DNA from: Barthelona sp. PCE
Lineage: Eukaryota > Metamonada: BaSk clade
Reading direction: 5' to 3'
DNA: 64,000 nt
Assembly: GCA_040285745.1 (NCBI GenBank)
Contig: JAUFOR010000004.1
Coordinates: 1 to 64,000 of the forward strand
In this document: positions 37,032 through 52,000 of the stretch, one piece after another
Layout of the letters: every line of letters starts with the position of its first letter
Position numbering within the stretch: position 1 is the first letter of the stretch
Program-made: the position numbers and the translations under genes
The notes under the pieces: generated by a model
Seen by the model: only the letters and a program-made list of their open reading frames with translations
Databases searched by the model: none
What the model was told of the DNA's origin: nothing

Positions 37032-40000
37032 CAAAACAGCATTCATTGGGTTTGTTGCAATTCAGATAGCTGGGATAACACAGACTGCTGGTCTACTCTA
37101 TCGGTACCAACCTCGGATGACGTGGTGTTGATCGATACAGAGTGTCCCGGTCAGTATGATATCGGAATAGATTCTGAATTAGAAATTCACACGTTACATC
37201 TGGGTAACGAGCACAAAGAAGGATACCCCGTACTTTGGATGAACAATTCAAACGTTGTTTCGATTCAAAGTGAAATGCATTGGATCACTGGTGGTTTGGG
37301 TGGCTCAGGAAGTCTTGAAATCGATAAGGTTTCTGGGGTTCGTGCCAACGCATACCTTCTCACAAGCAAGCCGAAGAAATTGCATTCATATATGACCATA
37401 ATTAGTTATGGTCATATCTTTTTGAATGATTCACAGATCCTCGACTTTGCAGATGGTACATATGTACATTGGAACTTTGGTGCAAGCTTTAACATTATGG
37501 CCCCTTCTCTTCTACGACAGTCGGGACCAGGCGTTATTGTACCTTATCTTAAGAATCAGGGTGTTCTCAATATCCAAGCTACGAATCATTCAGGTTACGT
37601 AAAAGAAAATATTACTAATCTCATGGACCTCGAATACCTTCAGCAGAAGGGAATTGTCCACTTTGATATTGAGATTGAAAACCTGGAAGAGGTTAACATT
37701 TACGGATATTGTGTTGTTACTTATCCTAATACGGAGTACGGAACTATCGTTATTCACGATGGAGCTGTTTACCACACTTTAAATGATTTATATAGGTTCC
37801 CCACTGGTTCACGTATTCAAGGTGATGGTCTTATTGTTGGGCAAGGTGTTCTGCAATTTGAGAACATTTATTCGTTTTCAGGCCGACTTGTTACAGTCAA
37901 AGATTCTCGCATTCTATTTGCAAACAGTGCTATTATTAATGCTTTGCGTATTGACGATATTGAAACGAACGCAAAAATTGAGTTATTAGCTGGATCATTT
38001 ATTCAAGCTCTTGGTGCTTATATTACAATGACAGATGGTGAGTTTATCGTTCATGGTGCGGCCAACTGGTCTGCTCAACAGATATTCTTCCATCAGTATG
38101 GTGGTTATGCAACCTGGGAAAATGGATGTGCTGAAGGTTATCTTGGTTTTGTTGAATTATTTGTACACGGTGGTGAGTTGGAACTCACTGTCGGTGATAA
38201 GGTTATTGCAGTGACATACAATCAAACAGGCGGTCTTGTTCATGGTTTGTCAACGGTTAATGTTGTCCTTGAACAATTCGTTACTGGAGGTATCTTTCAC
38301 TGTAGTTTATTCATTGACAGTCGTGCACAGGCATTCTTTTCAAATGGTTTTGTTGATTCAACCGCTTCTGACCTTGTTTTTGAAAACGAGGGAGAGTTTT
38401 ACATTGGTCCGAACTTTGACTTTTACTTTGGTGATGATGGTTTCTTCAACAACACCAAAAATCTTACTCTGTCGGACAATACAACACTTCACTTTGGTAA
38501 GAATGTTTTGATGCAGAATAATAACATGACTTTTGCAACTTTTGATGCCAACAATCCTGTTTTTTTTCACAGTATGGAATCAAGTGATTACTCTTTGAAT
38601 TCTGTGTTTCAGAATGATGGAGAGTTTTATGTTGATCATGGAGAGTTTTCTTTCCACAATTATACCACATTTAAACAGTCGAGTATCGGTACAACATTCC
38701 TTATGAATGATTCTAAGCTACTTTTCATTGCACCATTTGAGACTGAGTTATCCGGAACATTTGACTTGGAAACACCGGAATCGCTATTGCTCATTCAAGA
38801 TTCGGTTGTTACTTTTGATGAAGATTCACTAATAATCGGTGAGGGTACGCTTTATAGTGACCCATCTATGCCTGATTTTTGTGATGAAATTGTGTTAAAG
38901 AACTGTACAGATCCTTGGTTACGTTTCATGAGTTATCAAGATAATTGTCCAGCAACTAAAGGTAAGTTTGTTACTTTTAATAACACTCTATTCGTGCACT
39001 GTGAAACGAATAACGTCTTTATTGATTATAACAATGAAGAGGTTTCGTCAGCATACGCTAGCAATTTCGCTTCATGTAATCAAACTTACTATGATTGTGA
39101 TGGTTTAGATTATCAATGGTGTGGTGGCAATATTTATGATTTCTCAGGCTCCAAGTCCAGCTCATGCAGTTCTGAATTAAAGGACCGATATAACGAGATT
39201 TGTTATGAAGAGATGCCACATGAGTGTACAAACAATCACCCCGTTACTTATGTGCATGGTATCTACGATGCAGATTCACATATCAGGCAGCATGTTGGTG
39301 GTGAAATGCACTTTACAGGTGAAGTACGTGATTATTCACACATTGAGGTTGTTAACGCAACATTAACTTTCAAGAGTGTTTTGTTCAACTGTTCTGGAGA
39401 GTGTAATGCCGATATTACGGTGGATAATTCTGATCTTATCATTGGGTTTGATGTTCGAGATCATGCAAGTCATAAGATTAGCACATTTTCAATTTCAAAT
39501 TCAAGTGTCAACATGATTATGATCAATGATTTTGCTGTTAATGATTTATCTATTGATGAATCCGTGTTTGATGTTCATTATTCTGTTGATATGAACAGTT
39601 TCTTTGATGTAACTACATTTTTATTGAGAAATTCGAGTTTTACTTTTGAATCCTTGTTAGGAAAGGTCCGTTTTGGATTATTGGATTCAGATAACTCGAG
39701 TACTCAGATTACTAACGTTACATCAACAGGATTTGAACCAATGGATACGCTTGATCTTGAAGATTCTACATTTATTGTTGAAGACTCTGAGTTTTTTATC
39801 AATACAACAACTCTTTTTAAATCTGTACGTTCTACCATTGATGTGAGCAGTTTACGTGGTCATATTTCAACGGCTCTTCTTGATTTAGAAACTTCTAATA
39901 TGACGATGAATCATGTATCACGTGGAACCTCATATATTGGTGAGTTACGTCTTACTGATGTCAATCGCATTGATTGGTCGTTCATGCACAGTTTGGAGGT

Positions 40001-43000
40001 GGGTTCTCTCCATTCAATTGATTCTTCAAACTCTTTCTTCTCCTTTAAAAATTTTGAAGGTGATATTAAAATTGAAAATGCCGAATTTCAGTCTTCAGAA
40101 GATGTAATGATCAAAAACGTTACAGACGTCACATTTACTTCATTATCTTCTGACAGTAAGTTTGTTTTGAATGAATTTAACATCTTAACAGCTGATTCAA
40201 TCGCAGCGGAAGGTGATTTTTGGATTGAAGATGGTCATGCTTTTGCATGTGACACATTAACTTTCCAAAAAAAACTTTATATTGAGGAAATCATCACATC
40301 TGTTGTAATTAATACAGTTCAGCAGCCTAAGAACACATTCGGCTACTTTTTGCGTGATATTTATCTTGATTCAATAAGTGAGTTAGTTATTTCAAACACT
40401 TTTGATCATTCAGATTCAAAGGCAAGTCTCATTAACATTGACACGGTTGAAATTGATCAATATACATGTAATGGTAACGGTGATTTGTTTTTAGATCACG
40501 CAGACATGCTTTCATCAGTTTTTTCTCTTACAGAATGTACTGTCACAGGTCATTCAATCAATGGTGATCTTATTCTTGGTGTTGTTAATATGCAACGTTC
40601 ATCATTTGATTTGAGCGGTATTGGTGGAGCTGTCCGAATCTCCAATCCCATTGATTTGAACAATTCTACCTTCAAACTCGTTGGTGGAAATGCTGAAATT
40701 GATATTGGAAATTCTATTGCTTTGCGCAATAGTTCAACAGTTTTATTCAGTGATTTTGTTGATGGTATGGTCTTTGATGACATTTCTGTTATTGAAAACT
40801 CTTTGCTTGAACTTAACGGTAACTATCGTGCTTCCGTAAAGACACTCACACTTTCAGACTCAGTTGTTTTGGGAACAGAACGGTTGAACGTAACTGATAC
40901 GATGGATTTCGAAGGAGGTACGGTTGGTCCCAATATTGAAATAACTACTATGGCACTGAACATGTTCTCAAGTGCTGATCACGTTCTTGGAAAGGATGCC
41001 TTATTACAAACTAATAATTTGGATTTGGATTCTTCAGTATCTTCTTTTATTGCAGATGGAGGATCTCGTTTCGAGATTGAATCTGCATTAACCATTGCAC
41101 ATAACTTCATTTTCGTGCATCGCGACAGTCAGTTACCAACGCCTGTTGTTAAGTTCACAAAACCATTTGTTTACAATCACCCAAGTACTTTCGATGTGTT
41201 TTCAAGAGTGGAATGTGATTCAACTTTTGAAACAAACCAAATGGCTCGTCTATATGGTGGTCTAAGTGGTACGTGTGCAATTACCGTTAATTCTGGTAAT
41301 TTGTTAATTGAAAGTTACGCAGTTGGTAATTTCAGTACTGTTGTAGATAATGGTGATACAGAAATTACTGTCACAGTTCGTGGTTGTGTATCTATTGATT
41401 CTGCCAATGGTAACATCAAGCTCAAATCCGTGTCGGGTTGTATCTATGCCGAAGTACCTAATGGTCTGTGTGAGGTTGGATATTCAGGACCTGTAGTTGA
41501 GCTGAACTGTAATGAGGTTATCACAAACTCTGAGGTTCACTGGAGCTGTTGTGGTTCTAATTTTTGGTCAAACACTGAATGTTGGTCATCTGGTTCAGTG
41601 CCCACATTTACGGATGAAGTGTTCATTGATGCGTATTGTCCAGGAGAAAACTATCATGTAGGTAATTTAGATCCTGATATTACGACTGTCAAGACACTTT
41701 TCATTGGTAAAGTTGATGATCCTTCATACCCAGTGTTATGGATGAACAATTCAAACGATTTATATGTTCTTGAAGAGTTCAGATGGTACAAGGGTGGTAT
41801 CGGTGGTAGTGGTCAAATTGTTTTGCCTAAAGTATTAGGTGTTAAGAGTCAAGGTTATATTTTGTCAGATCAGGAGAAGAAACTCCATACAGCATCTGGT
41901 ATATTGAACCTTGGTGATCTTCACTTTAACGATTCATGCATCATAGAAGGTCAGGAGGGTTCTTTCCTCATGAATTCTTTTGGCGCTACATTCCACTTCC
42001 ACGTTCCTGTAATCTTGCGTGCATTGTCATACAGTGCATGGCCTGCTGGAATTACTAATTTGGGTACTTTACATATCAAGAACCCAACAGATGGTGTTCC
42101 TCTTCATGTTGACAAGGAACGTCTCAACGATCTGGATTATGTGATTGCCAATAATATCGTACATATTGGATTTGAACTAAATAACCAAGAGGAACTTCTT
42201 GTATCAGGTTACATGGTTGCATCTTTTGATTCAGAAGACTATGGTACAACAGAAGTTCTAAGCAACGGTGTGTTCCACATTGCTGGTAACACTTACAAGA
42301 TGAAACGTGGATCACGTATTCGTGGAAAGGCCGGTCATTTTGTTGTCCAATGTTATTGTGAAGTTATGGCTAGATACTCTTTTTCAGGTGGTCTTGTTGC
42401 TTTTAATAATTCAAACGTTCACTTCATGGCTAATTCGTATATTGCAGCTCTTAACATTACTCAAGTACACCAAGCATCCCTCATTAAATTTCACTCAATG
42501 TCTGTTGTTCAAGCACTCATTGGTTATATGATTGTCAGTGATGGTGAAGTTCGTGTTTCTACAGGTTGTTTATGGGGTACATCATCTGTACATTTGACCA
42601 CACACGGTGGTCTAACGATTTGGGAGTCTGATTCATTGGATGGATACCTTCAGTTTTCTTATTTACTTGTTCATGGTGGTATTGTTGAGTTTAACGTTAA
42701 ATCTGAGGTTATCTCTATGTTTAATAACCAAACCGCAGGTATAGTACAAGGTACATCAACTCTTCTTAACTTCCAAGAGCAGTACATTAACGGTGGTGCT
42801 CTTCACACACATCTTCGTGTTGCTGAACGTGCCACTTCGTATTTTGCGCAAGGTTCACTTGATGCACTTGTTTCTGCCAGACAATGGCTGAACGAAGGAG
42901 AGATGTACATTGGTCCTAACTTCACACTCAAAATGGGCGCTGATTCAATCTTTGATAACGTTCAAAACGTCACAATATTCGGAGAAACAGTCTTTGAATT

Positions 43001-46000
43001 CCAGAGCAGGGCACAATATATTAACCAAAACAAGACAGATCTTGAATTCTATGCTGAAAATGGAACGCAGGCTTTGTTTACATTCAAAGGAGCTGGTGAA
43101 TACACTGCCAAATCTTCTGCTCCTCTATTCTTTAACAAAGGTAACTTAACTTTGTACAGTATGCATTTTGTAATTGATTATCATGCATATTTCAATCAAA
43201 TAGATCATGAGTACGTAAAAACGGAACTTAATTTTAATTCAACATTAGAATGGTTCACGATGTTTTCGACTTCTGTCTCTGGTTTGTTTAGTCTTTTGGA
43301 ACCCGAATCTTTATTGCTCATGCGTTCTAATCGCCTTGATTTCGACGTATTCAGTCGTATCAGAGGTGCAGGTACATTGTATACTAAACATGGGCGTCCT
43401 CACGACTGTCCCGATGGTTTTTATACAACATATCGCAGGGAAGAATACTGGGACCCTAAAGCAATGGAGATTAAGGTACGTTACGTACCGGTTTATACCG
43501 ATTGTGGTTATTACTCTCCTATTATTAATGTATTTGGTGATTATGGTGCCAGTCCTGATATCAATCAGATTTATGTTGGTGAACTGAATTTTTATGGAAC
43601 AGTTCAGGATTATTCAAGTATCACTGTCAAGAACGCTAAATTTGCATTTTCAAATGTTTACTTTAATTGTTCAGATTCTTGTGAAGCATCAATATATGTT
43701 GAGCGTTCTCACTTTAAGTTCCATAGTACAGGTCCAAAGACACATGACATTTCATCTCTTGAAGTTTTGGAGGCTAATTCATTCAGTCTTCGTCAGATTA
43801 ACAAGATGGATATAGATAGTGTCAAGTTCCACGGAACTTCAAATGCAATCATGCGTTATTCTTCATCACTTTCATCGGATTTATTTATTAAGAACTTGTA
43901 TGTCAATACATCTGATTTAGCTTTCGGTTCCCTGCTTGGTACAATTCAGATTGAAACGCTTTTACTTGAGGATTCTACATTATCTATGGATAATACAACT
44001 TCTTCAAATTTCTTGGCGTTTGATAACATTGCACTTCATGGTTCTACTTTGGATATTGGCAACTCAAAGCATAGTCTTACAGTCACAGACACGTTTTTTG
44101 TCAATGGTTCTGTTTTTGATATTAATGGTCTTGAAGGTCGTGTTTCAATCTCGACTTATCAGTCTATATGGTCAAACACACTTTTAGATGGTGTTAATAC
44201 TTATGTTGTTGAAATCGAAGATTACTCTGTTGAAGGTAACAACCAACTCATTATGCGTAACTCGCAAGGTATTTCCATTCAAACATTCGATACAACAGAC
44301 ACACACACTTCACAGTATTACTTTAAGAATCTTGTGTCAGGTGTAACAATTGTTACAGGTGCTTTTAACCCATCTGGTGTATATTATATGAATAATGTTG
44401 GTGCCAAAGTTCAGTTTGTTAACGTTCAAATTAATGGAACATTGGAGATGAATGTCTTTACCCAGCTTGTCTTTACAAATCTTCAAATCAGTCGTGACAT
44501 TGATTTGTCAAACGGTGAATCCGTATCAGGTGAAACCTTATGGTTTGTTAGACTGTTTAACGTTGATAATATCAATACACTGCTTAGTATCAACAATGTT
44601 CTTCAAGATAAGCCTGATAGGATGTTCCAAGTGTTTACAGACAGATCAATCAACATCAATGATGTTGGCAATTTGCAGTTTGAATTGATACGTCATCAAT
44701 ACTCTCATCTATCAATGAGCGCTGTACGTAGTGCAGTGATGACCAACTATTATTGTACTGAGGCAGGTAAGTTCTCACTAACAACAAGTTCACTCTCATC
44801 CGAAGTGTTTTCAGTTGATAATTGTACGATACGAGGAACTAATCTTGTTGGTGATGTGGACATTGTTGAATTATTAGCAAGTGATGCGTCGTTACACTTC
44901 CTTACAGTTTCTGGTAAAGTCAGGGTACAAAATGATGTTACTCTCGTTCATTCAATGCTTGAAGTTTCAAATGTTGTTGGTAATTTGGTGTTTGGTGATG
45001 TATTAACTGCTTCGTTAGACTCATCAATTTATTTAACTAATGTTAATGGTATGAGTATGGGAACTATTATCTTGAATGGAGAATCTCTGCTCGAGATAAT
45101 GGGTAGTAACGGTGTGGAAATTGGTACTCTCCGTTTACACGAAAGTTCTGTTGTTCGCGGTACCGAGTCTGTTGATGTAACAACAGAGTTTGATTTCAAG
45201 AGTGGTATTGTAGGTCCTGATACACAGCTTACATCACGTTTGACCAATATCCACTCTGTTGAGAATCATACATTGTTTGAAGGTGCTCTTGTTCAAGCTG
45301 ATTCGATGAATATCGATACAGAAGTGTTTGAGATATTTGGTAAGCGTGATTCAACTTTGCGAATCAGCGAAGAATACACAATGGATCACCTCTTAAAATT
45401 AATTGATCTTGATATGGTTGTTAGTAACCCACCCAAGCTCATTTTAGATCGAAACTTTAAATATACACATGACAGTTCGTTTATTTCAGAGTTCAGAGTC
45501 CTATCTTCGAAGCATATTACTCAAGATAAGCAGAATTTGCTGCTCAAGGCTGGTCTTGAAGGCGGTGCAACTATTTCAGTTGCTGAAGGTGATTGTACTA
45601 TTGAAAGAACGGCCATTGGTAACTATAAGATTACTGCTAATCAGGGTAGCATCAGTGCACCTATTACCACTGGTTGTATCGATGTCAGAACCGAGACTGG
45701 TGATATTACTGTAGATAGTGTTAACGGTTGTATATTTGCCCGTGCTCCAATTGGTATTTGTACTGTTCCTATTGCCCGTAGCGACGTTGATATTAAATGT
45801 AATAGTATCATATCATCAGATTTGGACGGAACAATCGAGCTTACCAGTGAAACTGCTACTCTTAATAGTGTTGATGGTAGTGGTACTCTTAATTTCACCT
45901 CAAATGCCACTGTAGGTACTGTTTCAGGTACTTTTGAGCACTTTTATAGAACTGGTGCAATTGAATTCACATCGTTGGCCGGTTCTCATACTTTTATATC

Positions 46001-49000
46001 GACAGCAAACGTTGATGTTGAAAATTCAGTAACTGGTTCTACTTTATTATTCACATCAACTGAAGGATCCATCTCAATTGGCGGTAGTGTTACTACTTCG
46101 ACTGTTGAATTCACTTTAACTAATGGTAATGTTTCTATTGGTGGTGATGTAACAAATTCTTTGGTGTCCAACATTGAGGTTGGTAACTTGTTTGTGGGTG
46201 GTGATATTGGTAAGGATTTAACTGCAACCGTCACTAGCGGTGATATTACAGTTGAAGGAAGTGTCGGTAAGGTGCTTACTGCATCTGCTGATGTTGGTGA
46301 CATCTCAGTTGGTGGTGGCGTAGGCGATTCAGTATCTGTCTTTATTGAGGAAGGTAACATTTCCATTGATGGAGGTTTGCCCTCTTCGGTTGATGTACAA
46401 GCTGAGAAGGGTAATATCTTTGTAGGTGGTGGTATGACAGGATCCCCACGTATTATATTACCTGGAGGTACTAGATTTGATGATCGTAGTGGCAGTCACA
46501 GTGTGTGGCGTGTTGCTGAAACCCCTGTATGGGTTAATACTGTTAATTGTGAGATGAAGATCAGTGAATATGATAAGTACATGAATGGTACAGAAGTCAT
46601 TGGTCGATCTGATAATGTTACCAGTTTTAAAACATCAGCAAGGGATAATTGTGATGCAACAATCCAACCTGAAGGCATTATTGATACATGCGATAAAGCT
46701 GATCTTAAAGATAACGATATTGCAACTTTTGATCCTTCCAAAGCAATTGGTTGTCGTAAGGTTCAACGTCTTTGCTATTGGGAAACTAAGAGCTATGATG
46801 TTTGTGATTCATCTCCTTCAACAGCAAACGTTGACATGTTTGATTCGTATCCCAACACTTGTAATCCTGCTTTGCATGATCACTATGTTCTTCCTATTCC
46901 AACTTCAAGTGAGATGCCTACAACAGCATCTCGCGAACGTAAGTGTGATTGTGATGGTATGAATTGTACATCATGTATTTGTGCTTTGGGTTACTGTAGT
47001 TGTGAAGTTTTTGATAGTGGTGATACTGTTAACAAAACTACAACTGAAATTAACAGTCAGCAATGTCAAACTATAACTGAAGATCGTCAGCACTGTCGTA
47101 TCCATCGTGATTTGGAGTTTTCCAGTCCATTGGATCGAAAGTACAACTTGACTTTCGGTGCTGGTAATTGGAACTTCCAGCCAGATACATACATATCTGC
47201 AATAGATGCATATATTGATGCTCAAGCTGGTGCAGTTCTTTCTTATGATGGTATTCTTGAATTCCCTCCAATTTGGGAGTTCTCAGGTGGTCGTATTAAC
47301 TTACAGACAACTGCACAGACGGAAATGTATGAAATTCACTCATCTGGTGGTACATTTGTTCTTAATTCTTATATTCCCACATTGAACCTCGTCAATATTG
47401 AAGGTGGTGGTTTCGAAGTCACTAATAGCGATGCTCTTAACATTTCAACACTGAGTGTTGTTAATGGTGATACAGTTTTTGCTTCTGAAGGTATTTTGGC
47501 TACTGAAATCTTCCGTTGGACAGGTGGTACTTTCTTACCTGCTTATGGTTCAACAGTTCAAGCTGAGAGTCTTATGGATTTCTCAGGTGGTTTCCCACGT
47601 TATTGGACACGAGGTACACTTGTTATTGGTTCTGATGTTGTTTGGGATTCTTCTGCTCCTGTTTATGGTTGTTCTCCTGGTGTTTTCGAGATTCCTGTCG
47701 GAGTTACTGTCACTTTGCAAACAGTTAATCTATTAAAACAATGCAGCAATCCTGCTTTATTGCGTCTTAAGGGTGGTCTCTTTGTTCAGCAGTTTGATAT
47801 TGAGTGGGAGTTTGAGCATGATGGTTATCTTCATATTCTTCCAATGGGAACGTTTAACCTCATGCTTTCTTCAGTTTCAACTGGTACTTTCTACATTGAC
47901 TACAATGCAGAGTTAGTTGTATCAGCACCTACATATGAGTTTGGACCTACGTCAGTACTGGAGGGATCAGATGGTTACTTCCGAGTTATTGATGGTGCAG
48001 AAGTAGACTTTTATGGAACATATGCTCTGAATCCTAAGATTTTCGTTGAAGAAGGCGAATTGAACTTCAAATTAGGTTCTGTGTTTGATGTTACTGATGT
48101 AGAGATTAATGGAGGTGTTCTTAACTTTGAGACAGGCTCAACCCAATGTACAGCAGATTCTGCTTGGCACATGGGTGTTGTTAATGTCAATGGTGGTTCG
48201 GTCAATTGGGCTGAACTTCCATGTGATCTTATTATTGATTACCTTAATGTGAGTGGAGGTTCAGTTTCATTTGATCGTTTGTCAAAGATTCTTGATATCC
48301 GTGGTCTTCGTTTGAAGGGTGGTTTTGTCCATTTCAAATCAATGGTTACTCCTCTTGCACTTACAGATCTTATTCTTGAAGGTTCAACTGTCAGATTCGA
48401 CACCGGTCATGACGTTTCAGTTGGTAACTTCTCACTTACATCTGATTCACAGGTTCTTGGAACTGATGATATGAGCATTGATGGTGATTTTGAGTTTTCT
48501 TCTGGTACGCTTGGTATTGATACAACAGTTTCTTTAGACACTGTTAAACAATGTCTCTTTAGCAGCGGTACCAGTAACATTAATGCTGGTGTTGAGCTGG
48601 TTGTTAAGCGCTCATGTATATTCGAACACAACGTTATAATGAATGGTTACATGGGTTCTATTCTTGATATTGAGAAGAACTCAACATTTGAGGGTGATGT
48701 TTCATTTATTGAACATCAAAACACTGCATTATTAAGATTGGCTTCATTTGAACATTATGGTCAAGTCTTTAAGTGTACTTGGGATTCTAAACTTGGATAT
48801 TTCGATGCTTCTCGAAACTCCACATTCCATCAGCAGTTAACCACTGCTCAATTCTCAACAACAACGTTCCATAACAACATTCATATGACTGGAACCAATT
48901 CAATTATCTTTTCTTCAGTTTTCAACATTGAACCATCAGGTGGTATCTATTCTCCTTCATCTGTTCTCGTTCTTTTCTCAGGATTCACTGTGAATTGTGA

Positions 49001-52000
49001 GGGTGGTATGTATTTGGATGGTAATTACAACATACCTTCTGGTTATTTCAATTTGTTGCCCAATTCTCATGGTATCTTTGGTGATATCAATTTAGCTACA
49101 AGTTCTTCCAACCTCCTTATCAGTGGTATGGTGGAACCAGCAAAGTTTGGCATCATTTCTGCACATTCTGCAGGTAGTTTGAAAATTCAACGTATCTCTG
49201 ATAATATTTATTTTGATAAGATTGACGTACGCTATGGACAATTCGATATCGATAACATGCACGGTGGTACTGTACATGTTGGTGAAACTTACTTTAAATC
49301 GGCAACAGTACATGCGATATCTGCACATTTGCTTAATGTAACAGGTTCGTTTTTTACACATAGTACACAACTGCTTTTTGAAGATTCAATGTCTCTGACT
49401 ACAAGCACACTTGATCTTAATGGCTCACCCCTGACTTGCAACAATGTCAATGAAATAGTTCTTGACACTCTTGATGTTCAGGTGCACCACGATTACAGCA
49501 GTAGTTATGGTGTCAGTATTAATGGTGCATCAAAGATCAAGGTTGGTAACATTGTTAATCACGAAGCCAAGATGCATATTCAAAATGTTGATGTACTTGA
49601 TGTTGATCATTTGTATCAAAAGAATTTATATCATCGTTATTGGACAATTTTGGAGAATATTGATAATTGTCGAATTGGAGAGATTAATACCCAATATGGT
49701 TACTTCCGACTTGGTAATCTTGCCACTGAATGTGATATTGGTGTAATTGATATGTCAGCAATGCTTAATTTCGAAATTGATACAGGCCTTGCAAGTCAGA
49801 CGTTAAACAATTTGACAATGTATAACTCAACAATGACGGTTGCCTCTCCAACAATCCTTTATCCAGATGGTTTTAAGTTTACATCAGGTCGCATTGCTGC
49901 TAGTTCAAAGGTTTACCCCAACTATTTCTTCAAGCAATCTGGTTCAGCAAGTTATATCTTGAGCAGTGCTCAACTGCACGTGAAAAAGGGAGGTTATCAT
50001 TCAAGTGGTACCATCAGTACTTCTTCAAACGCTGAGTTCAAGATTTGCTCTGGGGCAACGTTTATTCAAGACGGTCCTGTAGTTATTACAGGAAACAGCG
50101 GTCATTTCATTATTGAAGGTAAAGCATATCATCGAGATTCAACATCCAATTCAACCATTAATTCGCGTCTTCGCATTCAAAACAATGGTGAACTTCATGT
50201 TGAAACTGCTCCTTATAGGGTTACTGGTGGTAATCATATTTGTGCTGATGGTAAACTTTTCCTTAACAGAACATTAACACTTGATAATGGCCAGTTTGAA
50301 CTTTCTGAACAGTGTATCTTGTCTGGTGATGATACAATTCGTATGCAAGGGCATGAATCGGAGTTCCATATTCGCGGTCGTTATTGTCCAAATGAAGTAT
50401 GGAAGCTCATCGATAACGGTTACCTCCACATTTACCCTACAGCAGAAATTTGTCTTCGAGAGTATCACGGTCGTTATGGTCGTGCCACATTTGAAGGAAA
50501 TCCAACTATCATAAGCAGTGGCCCTTTGCGTTTCTTCACTCGTTTCTACAACTTGTTCTTTGATAAGTTTAAGACGGATATTGATTTTGTTAGTCTGGAT
50601 GATTCTTATCTTGGATTGTTCTTCGAGGAACCTGTCGCACGTATTAATCGTATTCAGTTCCTCGGCGGTATTATTAATGGTACTAATTCTCTTGATCTGG
50701 ATGCATTTTATTGGGAGCAGGGTATCGTCCTTGTTCCTATTGTGACCAAGAATTGTAAGCTTACAACTTATCAGGAGAGAATTATCACCAACAGAAAATC
50801 TTTTACTATTAACGGAAACTGTAGTTTTACAAGCGGTAGTCTTTATTTGGATGATTTTTCATCACTAATCATTGGACCTGAGGGTGTTTTGAGTTTGTAT
50901 GATTTCTATCGTATTTCACCTGTACCTGGTGTACCTACATCTGGTCAAGAGAATGTGTTTAACTACGGTACTGTTGTTAAGAAGGAGAATTCTGGTAATT
51001 TATGGTCAACTGTTAATTGGTTTTCTAATAATACCTTAATATTCGAAGATGGTACTTCTATGGAGTTCCTAACATGTGATTTTGTTGTTGAAAATCTTGT
51101 ACAGATTGGTGCTGGTGGTAAATTCACGTTTTTGGAATCATCTCGATTAATTGCAAAGGAAAATTCTGTATTTGAAGGTCTAGGTGATATTTTCACTGTT
51201 TATCCCACATCAATTGTTGAATTCTATGGTACTTATCGTCTTAATCCTGATTTCATTCAATCAAGCGGTAAGTACAACTTCTACAATACTTCATTTTATG
51301 ATATGCAAAATCTCACTTTAAGTGGCGATGTTGTATGGCTCAACAACGGTACTAAACTGTCTAGCTCGTTGAACTTCACACGTATGACGTTATCAGGTTC
51401 AGCACAAGTTGAGTTCTATCGTATTATTGGAAAAATTGATGTTGAGTACTTCTACATGTCAGGATCTACCAATATTAAATTCCACAATGCGACGGAAAAC
51501 GTCGAGTTCTATGAGTTTAGGCAAATGAGCTCTAACGCTTGGATCACATTCAATGGTGTTGAAGGAGATTTTATTGTTGAAGATAATGGTATGGTAGTAC
51601 ACGGTCACACACATATCTTGGATTTGGATGGTTGTTTCAAGGCTGCTTCTTTGTACAACTATTATGACTTGTACATCCCAAGGCTATCTTGTATGGAAAT
51701 CTACGGAATTTTCTTTATTCAAGATGATACAGTTTCTCTTGGTACGATACCTGGTGATGTGTACATCGAACAAATGGTATGTCTCTATAAGAATGAGTAC
51801 ACGTCATTTGTTGTTGGTAATATCAGCGGAAATCTTACAGTTGGTGATTGGTCAGCCTATCGTTGTGATATTGATATCAACACTGTTAGTGGACCCGTTA
51901 CCTTCGGTAACTACTCTCAGATCCAGGGTACGATGAATGCCAATATGTTTGGTGTTCTAACTTTCGAAGAGAATGCTGTGTTTAATGGACACATGTATTT

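Noticed and set aside
45986-46366. Antisense Pro/Ser/Thr-rich frame of 126 codons.
   Set aside because: It is the reverse strand of GGT- and ACT-rich solenoid repeats; the proline richness is a by-product of GGT codons read backwards.
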